In this document: positions 40,725 through 50,245 of the stretch, one piece after another
How the letters are laid out: each line of letters starts with the position of its first letter
Position numbering within the stretch: position 1 is the first letter of the stretch
Assembly (NCBI GenBank): GCA_905214875.1
Contig: CAJMNR010000028.1
Location: 1-54,880 of the forward strand
Length of the DNA: 54,880 nt
Source of the DNA: an uncultured bacterium
GTDB lineage: Bacteria > Bacillota > Clostridia > Lachnospirales > Lachnospiraceae
Direction: 5' to 3'
Notes under the pieces: model-generated
Told to the model about the DNA's origin: nothing
Databases searched by the model: none
What the model saw: only the letters and a program-made list of their open reading frames with translations
Made by a program: the position numbers and the translations under genes

Positions 40725-42113
40725 ATGGCAGATATGAATGTTGGAAAAATCACTCAAGTTATTTCAGCAGTATTAGATATTAAATTCACTGCTGGCAATC
40801 TTCCAGAGATTTATGAAGCTATTAATATCAAAACTAATGACAATGAAACATTAGTTGTAGAAGTTGCACAACATCTTGGCGACGATACAGTTCGTTGTAT
40901 CGCCATGGGTCCTACAGACGGTTTAAAACGTGGTATGGAAGCAGTTGCAACAGGCGCGCCTATTTCTGTTCCAGTTGGTGAAGAAACACTTGGACGTATG
41001 TTCAATGTTCTTGGTAACCCAATTGACAATAAAGAAGCACCAAAGGTTGAACACGACCCAATCCATAGAAAGGCTCCAACCTTTGAAGAACAAGCTGCTT
41101 CAACAGAAATGCTTGAAACTGGTATCAAAGTAGTAGATTTACTTTGTCCATACCAAAGAGGTGGTAAGATCGGTCTATTCGGTGGTGCCGGTGTAGGTAA
41201 AACCGTTCTTATCCAAGAACTTATCACAAACATCGCGCAAGAACACGGTGGTTACTCCGTATTCACAGGTGTAGGTGAAAGAACAAGAGAAGGAAACGAT
41301 CTTTACTATGAAATGATTGAATCCGGAGTTATTGATAAAACAACAATGGTGTTCGGACAGATGAACGAGCCACCTGGAGCTCGTATGAGAGTTGCTCTTA
41401 CTGGTCTTACTATGGCAGAATACTTCCGTGATAAGGGTGGTAAGGACGTACTTTTATTCATCGATAACATCTTCCGTTTTACACAAGCAGGTTCCGAAGT
41501 GTCTGCACTTCTTGGACGTATGCCTTCAGCCGTTGGTTACCAACCAACACTTCAAACAGAAATGGGTGCTCTTCAAGAGCGTATCACTTCTACAAAGAAT
41601 GGTTCCATTACATCTGTTCAGGCTGTATACGTTCCTGCCGATGACTTAACAGATCCAGCGCCAGCAACTACTTTCGCTCACCTTGATGCAACTACAGTAT
41701 TATCTCGTTCCATCGTTGAGCTTGGTATTTATCCAGCGGTTGATCCACTTGAGTCAACATCAAGAATCCTTGATCCACGTATCGTAGGTGAAGAGCACTA
41801 CAAAGTAGCTCGTGGAGTTCAAGAAATTCTTCAAAAATACAAAGAGTTACAAGATATCATCGCAATCTTAGGTATGGATGAACTTTCTGAAGAAGACAAG
41901 TTAGTTGTATCTCGTGCAAGAAAGGTTCAAAGATTCTTATCTCAACCTTTCCATGTTGCAGAACAATTCACAGGTATTTCTGGTAAATACGTTCCAATTC
42001 AGGAAACAATCCAAGGCTTTAAAGAAATCCTTGAAGGAAAACATGATGATATTCCAGAAGGACATTTCTTAAATGCAGGTAATATTGACGACGTTCTTGC
42101 TCGTGTAAAGTAG
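40725..42113 (+). CDS. atpD: ATP synthase F1 subunit beta
   Basis: The 462-residue catalytic subunit carries Walker A GGAGVGKT (about 155-162), the catalytic Glu in GERTREGNDLY (about 182-192) and Walker B LLFIDNIFRFTQAGSE. PALQ-type signature PAVDPLESTSR is present. AAAGGAG precedes the ATG. Confidence 0.98.
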   Translation: MADMNVGKITQVISAVLDIKFTAGNLPEIYEAINIKTNDNETLVVEVAQHLGDDTVRCIAMGPTDGLKRGMEAVATGAPISVPVGEETLGRMFNVLGNPIDNKEAPKVEHDPIHRKAPTFEEQAASTEMLETGIKVVDLLCPYQRGGKIGLFGGAGVGKTVLIQELITNIAQEHGGYSVFTGVGERTREGNDLYYEMIESGVIDKTTMVFGQMNEPPGARMRVALTGLTMAEYFRDKGGKDVLLFIDNIFRFTQAGSEVSALLGRMPSAVGYQPTLQTEMGALQERITSTKNGSITSVQAVYVPADDLTDPAPATTFAHLDATTVLSRSIVELGIYPAVDPLESTSRILDPRIVGEEHYKVARGVQEILQKYKELQDIIAILGMDELSEEDKLVVSRARKVQRFLSQPFHVAEQFTGISGKYVPIQETIQGFKEILEGKHDDIPEGHFLNAGNIDDVLARVK

Positions 42114-42130
42114 AGTAAGGGGGAGTCGAT

Positions 42131-42550
42131 ATGGCAGATACGAGAAATTTTCAATTACAGGTAATATCTCCAGATCGTATATTCTATGATGGAGAAGTGG
42201 ACATGGTTGAAGTAAGAACAACAGAAGGTGAAATGGGTATTTACGCAGATCACATTCCTCTTACAGCAATCATTGCCCCTGGCATCCTTCGTATCCATGA
42301 AAATGGCGAAGTAAAAGAAGCTGCCTTACTTTCCGGTTTTATTGAAATCCAAAAGAAAAGGGTAACTATTTTAGCAGAATCTTGCGAATGGCCAGAGGAA
42401 ATCGATGTCAATCGTGCCGAAGAAGCTAAAGTAAGAGCTGAAAGAAGATTAAAAGGTGCTGAAGGCGCAATCAATGAGATGAGAGCTGAACTTGCCTTAC
42501 GTCGTTCTTTAACTCGTTTATCTTTAGCAGATAAGAAAAACAATAAATAA
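42131..42550 (+). CDS. atpC: ATP synthase F1 subunit epsilon
   Basis: The 139-residue subunit has the N-terminal beta sandwich (ISPDRIFYDGEVDMVEVRTTEGEMG region, HIPLTAIIAPG) and two C-terminal helices (about 88-135). It couples the rotor and can inhibit ATP hydrolysis. It closes the operon before a terminator. Confidence 0.95.
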   Translation: MADTRNFQLQVISPDRIFYDGEVDMVEVRTTEGEMGIYADHIPLTAIIAPGILRIHENGEVKEAALLSGFIEIQKKRVTILAESCEWPEEIDVNRAEEAKVRAERRLKGAEGAINEMRAELALRRSLTRLSLADKKNNK

Positions 42551-42556
42551 ATTTTC

Positions 42557-42594
42557 TACCGTCTGTAGCGAACTCGCTTCAGGCGGTATTTTAT
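42557..42594 (+). terminator. ATP synthase operon terminator
   Basis: TACCGTCTG pairs with CAGGCGGTA (one G-T pair), with an inner AGCG/CGCT stem; a TTTT tract follows. Confidence 0.85.
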
Positions 42595-42654
42595 TGCATG
42601 CAAATAAATGGTAAAATGGGAAGGGGAGATTGTAAAAAAGAAAGTAGGGGTTTT

Positions 42655-43422
42655 GTGAAATCAAAAATATATGTGATAGCTAGAAAGGTAGCTCTTTTAG
42701 TATCATTGGTTGGGGGAATCATTGTTTTGTGGCAGATTGAAGTAAGATATGGGGAGAAGAAACCAGCGGCCGTAAGTACATATTCAGAAATTGTTGTGAC
42801 ACAAAGTGCTCAAAATAAAAAACAGGAAAAGAAAGAAAACAAGCAGCCACAAGTATTAGAAGAACTTGAAAAGTACATAAAAATTAATCAGGACGTGATT
42901 GGATATATTACGATACCAGATACAAACATCGATTATCCTATTTTAATGGGACAAGATAACGAGTATTATCTACAGCATGATCTTAACGGAAATGAGAATA
43001 AAGAAGCTTGTATTATGGCCGATTACAAGTATGGTGATACAGACATTCGCAAGGAGTTTCAGCGGCATACACTTGTGTATGGGCACCATATGAAAAAGAA
43101 GACGATGTTTACAAGCTTATGTTACTATAAAGAGGAAGAGTTTTTTTTAAATCACCCCTATATTTACTACAGTAATCTTTATAAAACAGGAAAGTGGAGA
43201 GTGTTTTCCGTATATGTGGTAAATGCAGATAACGAGACAATTAAGCGGAAGTTTGCAGATGATAAGAAATACATACAATATCTAGATAAGATCAAAGCAC
43301 GGTCACTATACCGGGTAGATGTAAAGTTAGATGAAAAGTCCAAGGTGCTTACCCTTTGTACCTGCAGTTACGAGACAGATAATTCAAGGACAATCGTACA
43401 TGCAGTTTTGGAAAATGAATAA
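42655..43422 (+). CDS. srtB: Class B sortase
   Basis: From GTG at 42655, behind AGTAGGGG, the protein has 255 residues with an N-terminal membrane anchor (about 9-26) and a sortase B domain. The catalytic His is in VYGHHM, the catalytic Cys in TLCTCSYE and the Arg in NSRTIVHAV. The alternative ATG at 42598 would add 19 residues, lacks a good ribosome site and lies before a possible -10 (TAAAAT at 42612). Class B sortases attach specific proteins to peptidoglycan, often for iron uptake or pili. No LPXTG- or NPQTN-like substrate is encoded nearby, so its target is unknown. Confidence 0.87.
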   Translation: MKSKIYVIARKVALLVSLVGGIIVLWQIEVRYGEKKPAAVSTYSEIVVTQSAQNKKQEKKENKQPQVLEELEKYIKINQDVIGYITIPDTNIDYPILMGQDNEYYLQHDLNGNENKEACIMADYKYGDTDIRKEFQRHTLVYGHHMKKKTMFTSLCYYKEEEFFLNHPYIYYSNLYKTGKWRVFSVYVVNADNETIKRKFADDKKYIQYLDKIKARSLYRVDVKLDEKSKVLTLCTCSYETDNSRTIVHAVLENE

Positions 43423-43442
43423 AAAGGCAAAATAAGGAAATA

Positions 43443-43475
43443 CTCCAAATAACAAACTAAGATGGTTGTTTGGAG
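43443..43475 (+). promoter_or_regulatory. Hairpin that hides the ribosome site of the YwmB-like gene
   Basis: CTCCAAATAAC at 43443-43453 pairs with GTTGTTTGGAG at 43465-43475 (eleven pairs, one of them G-T), and the GGAGGG ribosome site starts within the second arm. Translation would depend on opening this stem. Confidence 0.6.
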
Positions 43476-43483
43476 GGTATTTT

Positions 43484-44323
43484 ATGAACATAAAAGAGTT
43501 GGTAAAAAGGTCTATCACATACGGACGTGAAGTAATAAAGAATAAACAAAAACTGAAGAAGGCAAGGATTTTATTATATGTCATCCTGTTAGCCTGGGTA
43601 GGCGTTGGAGTTCAAATGATTGTCAATTACGCTTATCATGATGAGTCAAAAATTATTAATGCATTTTCAGAGGCAGAACCTAAAGTTGTACAAAGTAAGC
43701 TTACCTTAGTCGGAAAGTTTGGAGATAAATATATGACGACGACAGATAAGAATAATATGATTGATTACATTACCGGAAAGCTTAATATAGAAAATTCCCT
43801 TGATAAGGAAGAGGTAGATGGTTCCACAACGACTGCCGTTGTTGCAAAGAAGGAGGGCACAAATGCGAATGCTGAGATTGAAGTTATCAGTATCGATTCC
43901 AAAGAAGAAGGAAGTGCCAAAAAGACAAATCAGTATGTATACACGACAATCGAATTATACGAAGATATTTCTAGGATTTTAGAGTATAAGAAGATTGTGG
44001 ATGATACGTATGATGACCTTGGACTGAAAGAGAAGGATGCCTCTGTTATGTTACAGGGAACCTATGATAAGAAGTTATTGTTAGACGAGAAAAATGCAAT
44101 TGCTGACGAGATGCTTGAGAAGCTCCAGGCCAAGATTGTAAAAGAGAATAGAACAGAGGAAAAGGGAAGTGTATATACAATTTATGCATACACTCCTTTG
44201 ATTGAAGATTATATTACAGTAAATAATAGTCGTGTTAATGTAAATATCGTATATACGTATGATGAGAGCGATGATATTACTACGCTTTATGTAGCAACAC
44301 CAATTTTAAATACAGACTATTAA
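43484..44323 (+). CDS. YwmB family protein
   Basis: From ATG at 43484, chosen by GGAGGG seven bases upstream, the product has 279 residues. One membrane segment (about 29-48) is followed by an extracytoplasmic alpha/beta region with a Lys/Glu-rich linker near residues 105-140. It resembles the YwmB (TATA-binding-fold) family, whose genes lie near atpC in Bacillus as well. Its function is unknown. The paired ribosome-site hairpin points to translational control. Confidence 0.6.
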   Translation: MNIKELVKRSITYGREVIKNKQKLKKARILLYVILLAWVGVGVQMIVNYAYHDESKIINAFSEAEPKVVQSKLTLVGKFGDKYMTTTDKNNMIDYITGKLNIENSLDKEEVDGSTTTAVVAKKEGTNANAEIEVISIDSKEEGSAKKTNQYVYTTIELYEDISRILEYKKIVDDTYDDLGLKEKDASVMLQGTYDKKLLLDEKNAIADEMLEKLQAKIVKENRTEEKGSVYTIYAYTPLIEDYITVNNSRVNVNIVYTYDESDDITTLYVATPILNTDY

Positions 44324-44354
44324 AAAACAGCCCTACTAAGGGCTGTTTTTGTTT
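44322..44354. terminator. Bidirectional terminator between convergent genes
   Basis: AAAAACAGCCC pairs with GGGCTGTTTTT around TACTAA. It serves the YwmB-like gene and the leftward coat-like gene. Confidence 0.92.
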
Positions 44355-44380
44355 ACACGAACAACGAACCAAGCACTCTA

Positions 44381-44956
44381 TTAATATCTAGATGGGCAAT
44401 ATCTACGACGATAATATCTCATACGACGGTAAAGCATTTCGTTGTACAGAAGTGAAAGTACTAAGTTACGATACCAGTTAGGCCGACCGAGACGTGTATA
44501 GTCAGGAATAGGGTTTACAGAAACGCCTTCAAGTGTTGCGGATTTCATTGCTTCAAGAGCCGTAAGTGGATTTATGGAAAGGTCTTCAGCCTGAAGTTCA
44601 GGATTCTCGGTATCGAGGTTCTCCATATCTTTGCAGATTGCATCAGCGATTGCGTTAAGCCTTACTTTATCAGGCCATTCGTCAAACATGCAGCTGCCGT
44701 TATGTTCAAGTTTGTCGCACTCCTCCTCTACTTGTTTTTGCAGTTTTTTTACGATAGATGGGTATAATGATTTCATGTATTCATAATTTTTTTCATACAT
44801 ACGAAACAGTTCTTCACAACAAACTTGTTCAGGAGCTATATCCTGCGCTATCAAAGCGGAATAATCAAGCTCTGAATTTGTATTGTTCATCTGATTTTGG
44901 TTTATATTATTTGTGTGATATCTTTTAGAGTGGTTCATTCTTCTACAAGGTCTCAT
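44381..44956 (-). CDS. Putative spore coat-associated protein
   Basis: A 191-residue protein without membrane segments. The N-terminus is rich in Asn, Gln and Arg; a helical middle follows (about 45-90); and the C-terminus is Arg/Tyr-rich (PNWYRNLVLSLLYNEMLYRRMRYYRRRYC), a pattern seen in small coat-type proteins of Clostridia. A sigma-K-like promoter in front supports expression in the late mother cell. I do not recognise a named family, so the function is an inference from composition and promoter. Confidence 0.55.
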   Translation of the reverse strand: MRPCRRMNHSKRYHTNNINQNQMNNTNSELDYSALIAQDIAPEQVCCEELFRMYEKNYEYMKSLYPSIVKKLQKQVEEECDKLEHNGSCMFDEWPDKVRLNAIADAICKDMENLDTENPELQAEDLSINPLTALEAMKSATLEGVSVNPIPDYTRLGRPNWYRNLVLSLLYNEMLYRRMRYYRRRYCPSRY

Positions 44957-44985
44957 ACAAGCTCCTTAATTAATAATATCAATAC

Positions 44986-45012
44986 TAATATATGCGCAAG
45001 CATTTAGAGGGT
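44986..45012 (-). promoter_or_regulatory. Sigma-K-like promoter of the coat-like gene
   Basis: On the minus strand AC is 16 bases from CATATATTA, matching the sigma-K pattern (AC, CATANNNTA). It lies about 30 bases before the start codon. Confidence 0.55.
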
Positions 45013-45033
45013 GCGTATCGGCAAATCAAATAC

Positions 45034-45062
45034 TTGAACTTTATAATAAAAGTAGTTACAAT
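45034..45062 (+). promoter_or_regulatory. Promoter of the methyltransferase gene
   Basis: TTGAAC and TACAAT are 17 bases apart, and the start codon follows 34 bases later. Confidence 0.65.
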
Positions 45063-45095
45063 GAGAAATATGGACTGATTAGAATGGAGTAAATT

Positions 45096-46301
45096 ATGGA
45101 TCAGAGAATTATAGACGTATTTTTACGTGTTTTAAATATAGATTTAATACAAATTGTGTACAGTAATTCAAGTGACAAGGCAATTTGTCAGAAAATAAAG
45201 GTGCGCCCTTTGTTAATAAAGAACGAACTCGTGTATCAGGCAAGCGAATACCGCGGGACAAAGGTATTTCATGAGAACCTGAATTCAGATACAATTATGG
45301 CCTATTTAACAGAACAGGCAGAAAAAGATGTGAAATTTGGACAAATCGTAGTAGAGACAAAAGCGGAAACCATTACGATTTTAGTTAGCAAAAAAGGAAC
45401 AGTAACGATTAAAAGGAAAAAGGTAAGCGGACAAAAGAAAGAGGCAAACCTTGAGCACAATCGAGCTAAGAAATATATTTTAAATGAAGGTACACCGATT
45501 CCTTTTTTAGTGGATCTTGGAGTTATGACGAAAGAAGGAAAAATCGTACAATCCAAGTATGATAAGTTCCGTCAGATCAATCGATTTTTAGAGTTTATCG
45601 AGGACATCCTTCCAAGCCTTCCAAAGGATGAGACAGTGACAATCCTTGATTTTGGATGCGGAAAGTCGTATCTGACATTTGCGATGTATTACTATCTTAA
45701 GATTTTAAAAGGCTATGAACTTCAGATTGTAGGATTAGACCTAAAGAAAGACGTTATTGAGACATGCAATAGACTGGCTAAAAAATATGGCTATGACGAG
45801 ATGCGTTTCTTAGAAGGCGACATTGCGTCCTATAAAGGCGTTGAGAAAATCGATATGGTAGTAACGCTACATGCATGTGATACGGCGACAGATTATGCAT
45901 TATATAAAGCAATCTGCTGGAATGCCAAAGTTATCTTATCTGTACCATGCTGCCAGCATGAGCTGAACAAACAGATGAAGGATACACCATTGGAACAGCT
46001 ATTCCAATACGGTCTAATTAAGGAACGTACGGCAGCGTTATTTACGGATGCAATACGAGCAAACTTACTCGAACAGTGGGGATATAAAACACAAATCCTG
46101 GAATTCATCGATATGGCGCATACCCCTAAGAATATACTGATTCGTGCTGTGAAAGATACGAAACAAACAAAGCCACAGTATAAGAAGATTATTAAGAAGG
46201 GTAAGAGTGCATTAGATTACAATCAAATACTTGAGTACTTTAACATTCACCCAACTTTAGATCGACTTTTAAAGGAACATGCGGAAACGATTAAAGAATA
46301 A
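45096..46301 (+). CDS. Class I SAM-dependent methyltransferase (Methyltransf_32 type)
   Basis: The 401-residue protein has an N-terminal domain of about 150 residues of unknown fold and a Rossmann methyltransferase domain. Motif I is LDFGCGKSYLTF (about 181-192), followed by VGLDLKKDVIE and LHACDTATDYAL (about 256-267) and PCCQHEL (about 286-292). The CCQH motif marks a family related to eukaryotic METTL25/GSTCD proteins. Its substrate is unknown; RNA or protein is possible. It is followed by the next gene after 23 bases and may be co-transcribed. Confidence 0.85.
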   Translation: MDQRIIDVFLRVLNIDLIQIVYSNSSDKAICQKIKVRPLLIKNELVYQASEYRGTKVFHENLNSDTIMAYLTEQAEKDVKFGQIVVETKAETITILVSKKGTVTIKRKKVSGQKKEANLEHNRAKKYILNEGTPIPFLVDLGVMTKEGKIVQSKYDKFRQINRFLEFIEDILPSLPKDETVTILDFGCGKSYLTFAMYYYLKILKGYELQIVGLDLKKDVIETCNRLAKKYGYDEMRFLEGDIASYKGVEKIDMVVTLHACDTATDYALYKAICWNAKVILSVPCCQHELNKQMKDTPLEQLFQYGLIKERTAALFTDAIRANLLEQWGYKTQILEFIDMAHTPKNILIRAVKDTKQTKPQYKKIIKKGKSALDYNQILEYFNIHPTLDRLLKEHAETIKE

Positions 46302-46324
46302 TGGAGAAAGGGATAGGTTAGAGT

Positions 46325-48946
46325 ATGAAGTATTTTACTAAGATACTTATATTATTGGTAGTATTTTCAGGTGCTGTCTGGTATTTTGGAAGCAGCATGA
46401 AGGTAGAGACGTATTCGGTAGAGAAGTCCATAGAAATGGGGGATTCCACATTTCCCATGGTCAGCATGTTAGGAAACAATAATCAAGAAGTGAACATGTT
46501 GTATGGATATTCCGGAAATGTTGACTGTAACAATTTTCGTGAGACTATGATGCCGTTGGATACATCTAATACGATTACAATATTGATTCGTGAAAATAAT
46601 ATGACGATTAAGAAAGTCAATTATGAAGTATTAGATGTAGGTACTGATGAGGTGCTTTGTTCGGATAGTATAAGCGCATTAGATTCCAATGACCAAGGAA
46701 GGCTTGCAAAGCTAGTATTAAGTGGCGATTTAGAGGACGGAAAAGAGTATTCGCTTAAAATAACACTCATTAATGATGAATCTAAAAAGATTCATTATTT
46801 TAGTCGAATTAAACCGATTGAACAGCCAATGCTGACGGAAAAACTGAAATTTGTAAAAGAGTTTCACGATGCTACATTTGATAAAGAGAAATTTGATGAC
46901 TATAGAAGTTATTTGGAAGTAGATACGAAGAATGCAGGAAAATCGCTGTTAGATGTGAATTTATATTCAAGTGTTTCCAACATTACATGGCAGGGAATGA
47001 ACCCAAAAGTCGTGTCTGAGATCATACCTACCATTAAGGAAATCAATGAAGATACCGCATCGGTTCAGCTTAAGTATTTAGTAAAAGGTAAAATTGAGAA
47101 GGTAAGTGAAGAAGACGGTGAGGAAGTAGAGGAGAAGGATAGTACGATTGCGAATGAAACGACATATGTCGTTACTGAGTTCTATCGTATCCGCTACACA
47201 GCAGACCGTACGTATCTTCTAAAATGGTCAAGAACTATGGAAGCTCGTGAGGATTTTTCCAAGTTTAATGCAAAGGATGCTGTGAAAACTAAGGTTATTA
47301 ACCTTGGATTAACAGACCGTAAGAAAGTAGAAGTAGTCTCTACAGAAGATAATAAAAAACTTGCGTTTGTTCAGAATGGAACCCTTTGGTACTATGACAT
47401 AGAACAGAATTCTATCGTATCGGTACTTACGTATCAAGATCAGATCGATAAGTATTATACGTCAGCATATGACAGTTATAATATGAAGATCTTAGATATG
47501 AATGAGTCAGGCGATATTAATTTTATCGTGTATGGATATGTCAGCAAAGGAGACTATGAAGGCCGTGTGGGCATGATTCTATATAAGTATTATGCAGAAG
47601 AGAATCGTATAGAAGAACAATTATTTATTCCGATTGAGCGACCTTATGAAGTCATTGAGAGTGAGATGGACGGATTATATTATTTAAGTGATCTGAACGT
47701 ATTTTATTTCTCGATGAATAATTGCTTATACTCTTATAATATTAACAATAGAAAGTTAACGACGATTTCTGATGATGTCACAAGCAGTTCCTTGGTATTA
47801 TCTACAAGTGGACAGTTTGTTGCATGGCAGGATAAGAGCAATATTCGTAAAAATACGAAGCTGAATATTCTAAACTTAGAAACAGAGCAGGTTTTTGAAA
47901 TCGAATCAAAGAATGATAATAAAGTCGCGTTATGTGCAATGAGTGATTCTTATATTATTTATGGGCTCGTGAAAGAATCTAACATAAAGACATTATCAGA
48001 TTCGACGACAGTTTATCCGATGTCAGAAATCAATATAGTGGATTCCATGGGAAAAGTCATGAAAACGTATAAGCCTAAAAAAGGATATATTACAGGCGTG
48101 AAAGTCTCTGACACATCCATCGACCTTACGTTAATGGAGAAGTCTGGTGACAGCTATAAAAACGCAGGAAAAGACTATATTGTAAACAAAGTTGTTACGA
48201 AAACAGATAAGATTGGTGTTAAGATAACTGAAGTTGCAACTGGCTACAAACAAGTGAATATTACATTACCGGACGACTTCAAGGAAATTCTTGTTGGCGA
48301 TAAGAAGGATTTTGATTATACTACAAAGGTTTCTACAACTAAGAGTACTATGATTAGACAGGATACTACTGTTCAGGTGCAGACAGAAGATAGCAATGAA
48401 GTGAAGTACTATGCTTATGCAAGCGGAGAGCTGCAAGGGGTATATAAGAAAGCTTCCGATGCAATCTTATATGCAGATGATAATATGGGTGTCGTTGTTG
48501 ACAGTAATAATCATATTATTTGGGAACGTGGAGAAACTGATAGTAGTGCGGAAGTATCCAATATTAATAAAGTGAATGCGGCAAATGGAGTAAACAGCAA
48601 AGCGGCATGTGCTGCTATGTTATTGAAATACAACCATATCTCAGTGGATGAGAAGGAGTTATCGGAAAGCCAAAAATCAATTTATGAAATGTTAAAGGAT
48701 AATATGCAGTATGCCCCTGTAAACATGACAGGAAGTAAGCTTTCAGAAGTTTTATATTATGTAAGTCATAAGAAACCAGTGATCGCGATGAAGAATAGTT
48801 CGGATGCAGTTTTAATTATAGGATATACAGACAACAGTGTATCTTATTATGATCCGAGAGAAATGAGAACGGTCACAAAAGGTATGAAAGAGGCCGAAAC
48901 GTTATTTAATAATGCAGGGAATGCTTTTATTAGTTATACAAAATAA
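46325..48946 (+). CDS. Large anchored extracytoplasmic protein with degenerate C39-like domain
   Basis: The 873-residue protein has an N-terminal membrane anchor (about 5-22). A large middle part, rich in strands, contains TolB/propeller-like segments such as NGTLWYYDIEQ and LNILNLETEQVFE. The last 140 residues resemble a C39-type papain-like domain: KAACAAMLLKYN (Cys near residue 760) and KPVIAMKNSSDAVLIIGY. The usual catalytic His of the GHAVLIVGY motif is Asp, so protease activity is doubtful. I recognise no named family. It lies between a methyltransferase and an aminopeptidase gene, which gives no clear hint. Confidence 0.65.
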   Translation: MKYFTKILILLVVFSGAVWYFGSSMKVETYSVEKSIEMGDSTFPMVSMLGNNNQEVNMLYGYSGNVDCNNFRETMMPLDTSNTITILIRENNMTIKKVNYEVLDVGTDEVLCSDSISALDSNDQGRLAKLVLSGDLEDGKEYSLKITLINDESKKIHYFSRIKPIEQPMLTEKLKFVKEFHDATFDKEKFDDYRSYLEVDTKNAGKSLLDVNLYSSVSNITWQGMNPKVVSEIIPTIKEINEDTASVQLKYLVKGKIEKVSEEDGEEVEEKDSTIANETTYVVTEFYRIRYTADRTYLLKWSRTMEAREDFSKFNAKDAVKTKVINLGLTDRKKVEVVSTEDNKKLAFVQNGTLWYYDIEQNSIVSVLTYQDQIDKYYTSAYDSYNMKILDMNESGDINFIVYGYVSKGDYEGRVGMILYKYYAEENRIEEQLFIPIERPYEVIESEMDGLYYLSDLNVFYFSMNNCLYSYNINNRKLTTISDDVTSSSLVLSTSGQFVAWQDKSNIRKNTKLNILNLETEQVFEIESKNDNKVALCAMSDSYIIYGLVKESNIKTLSDSTTVYPMSEINIVDSMGKVMKTYKPKKGYITGVKVSDTSIDLTLMEKSGDSYKNAGKDYIVNKVVTKTDKIGVKITEVATGYKQVNITLPDDFKEILVGDKKDFDYTTKVSTTKSTMIRQDTTVQVQTEDSNEVKYYAYASGELQGVYKKASDAILYADDNMGVVVDSNNHIIWERGETDSSAEVSNINKVNAANGVNSKAACAAMLLKYNHISVDEKELSESQKSIYEMLKDNMQYAPVNMTGSKLSEVLYYVSHKKPVIAMKNSSDAVLIIGYTDNSVSYYDPREMRTVTKGMKEAETLFNNAGNAFISYTK

Positions 48947-48982
48947 TCGTGCTTTTTAGTGTGAAGAGAAAGGGATGTTTGT

Positions 48983-50098
48983 ATGGATCAAAGAATTCAG
49001 ACACTTGCGCATAACTTGGTGAACTATTCAATGCAAGTGAAACAAAATGACAAAGTATATGTACACTATATTGGAGAATCTACAGAAGCGTTAGCGAAGC
49101 AGATCATCAAAGAAGTATATGCAGCAGGAGGCATTCCTTTTCCACACTATACGTGTCAGAGAGTTTTACGAGAAGTGCTTTTAAACTGTACAAAAGAACA
49201 GATGCAGTTAATGGCCGAAGTGGATGCCAAAGAGATGGAAGCCATGGATTGCTATGTAGCCATTCGTGGAACAGAGAATGCAAGTGAGTTATCTGACGTT
49301 CCAGCTGAAAATATGAAGTTATATGACTTATATTATCAGACACCGGTACATCACGATATTCGTGTAAAGAAGCTTCGATGGGTTGTATTAAGATATCCAA
49401 ACAGTGCGATGGCACAGCTTGCAAATACAAGTCTTGAGAAATTTGAAGATTTCTATTTTAATGTATGTAATCTGGATTATTCTAAGATGAGTAAAGCAAT
49501 GGATCATTTGGTTTCTTATATGGAAAGGACAGATCGAGTAAGAATTGTCGGACCTGGTACAGACCTTACGTTTTCTATCAAAGGAATTCCGGCCGTTAAA
49601 TGTGCAGGTAATATGAATATTCCAGATGGAGAAGTATATACAGCACCTGTTCGCGAATCTATTAATGGAAAGTTAACGTATAACACGCCTGCGGTATTTC
49701 AGGGATTTACGTATGAGAACATTTCATTAGAATTCAGACAAGGTAAGATTGTAAGTGCAACTGCCAATGATTCCAAACGTATTAATGAGGTGTTTGATAC
49801 AGATGAGGGAGCAAGATATGTTGGAGAATTTGCAATCGGTGTAAATCCTTATATTGAAACTCCGATGAAGGATACTTTATTTGATGAGAAGATCAAAGGA
49901 AGCTTTCACTTCACACCAGGTAACTGCTATGATGATGCTTACAATGGCAATAAAAGTGCGATTCATTGGGATCTTGTATGCATTCAGACACCAGAGTTTG
50001 GTGGCGGAGAAATCTATTTCGATGATGTGCTGATTCGAAAAGATGGATTATTTGTAGTAGAAGAATTAAAATGTTTGAATCCAGATCAGCTGGTATAA
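48983..50098 (+). CDS. M29 family aminopeptidase
   Basis: The 371-residue protein matches the thermophilic-aminopeptidase (M29, AmpS-like) family. The family metal-site stretches are visible: the Glu in NIPDGEVYTAP, the Glu in VGEFAIG, and the His in SFHFTPGN and IHWDLV. It removes N-terminal amino acids from peptides in the cytoplasm, with Co, Zn or Mn ions. AAAGGGA precedes the ATG. The gene follows the large anchored-protein gene by 36 bases and ends at a terminator. Confidence 0.9.
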   Translation: MDQRIQTLAHNLVNYSMQVKQNDKVYVHYIGESTEALAKQIIKEVYAAGGIPFPHYTCQRVLREVLLNCTKEQMQLMAEVDAKEMEAMDCYVAIRGTENASELSDVPAENMKLYDLYYQTPVHHDIRVKKLRWVVLRYPNSAMAQLANTSLEKFEDFYFNVCNLDYSKMSKAMDHLVSYMERTDRVRIVGPGTDLTFSIKGIPAVKCAGNMNIPDGEVYTAPVRESINGKLTYNTPAVFQGFTYENISLEFRQGKIVSATANDSKRINEVFDTDEGARYVGEFAIGVNPYIETPMKDTLFDEKIKGSFHFTPGNCYDDAYNGNKSAIHWDLVCIQTPEFGGGEIYFDDVLIRKDGLFVVEELKCLNPDQLV

Positions 50099-50118
50099 GA
50101 TAATAAATCATATAAGTG

Positions 50119-50152
50119 GGAGAACTAGGAGATATCAACTAGTTCTCCTTTT
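50119..50152 (+). terminator. Aminopeptidase gene terminator
   Basis: GGAGAACTAG pairs perfectly with CTAGTTCTCC, followed by TTTT. Confidence 0.9.
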
Positions 50153-50245
50153 CTTTGGAAAGCAAAGGTGGATTTTGGGGCTTAATCAGGGATATGGATA
50201 AATAAACCATACTCAAAAGCTATGGAAGAATATGCTTGTATAGTG

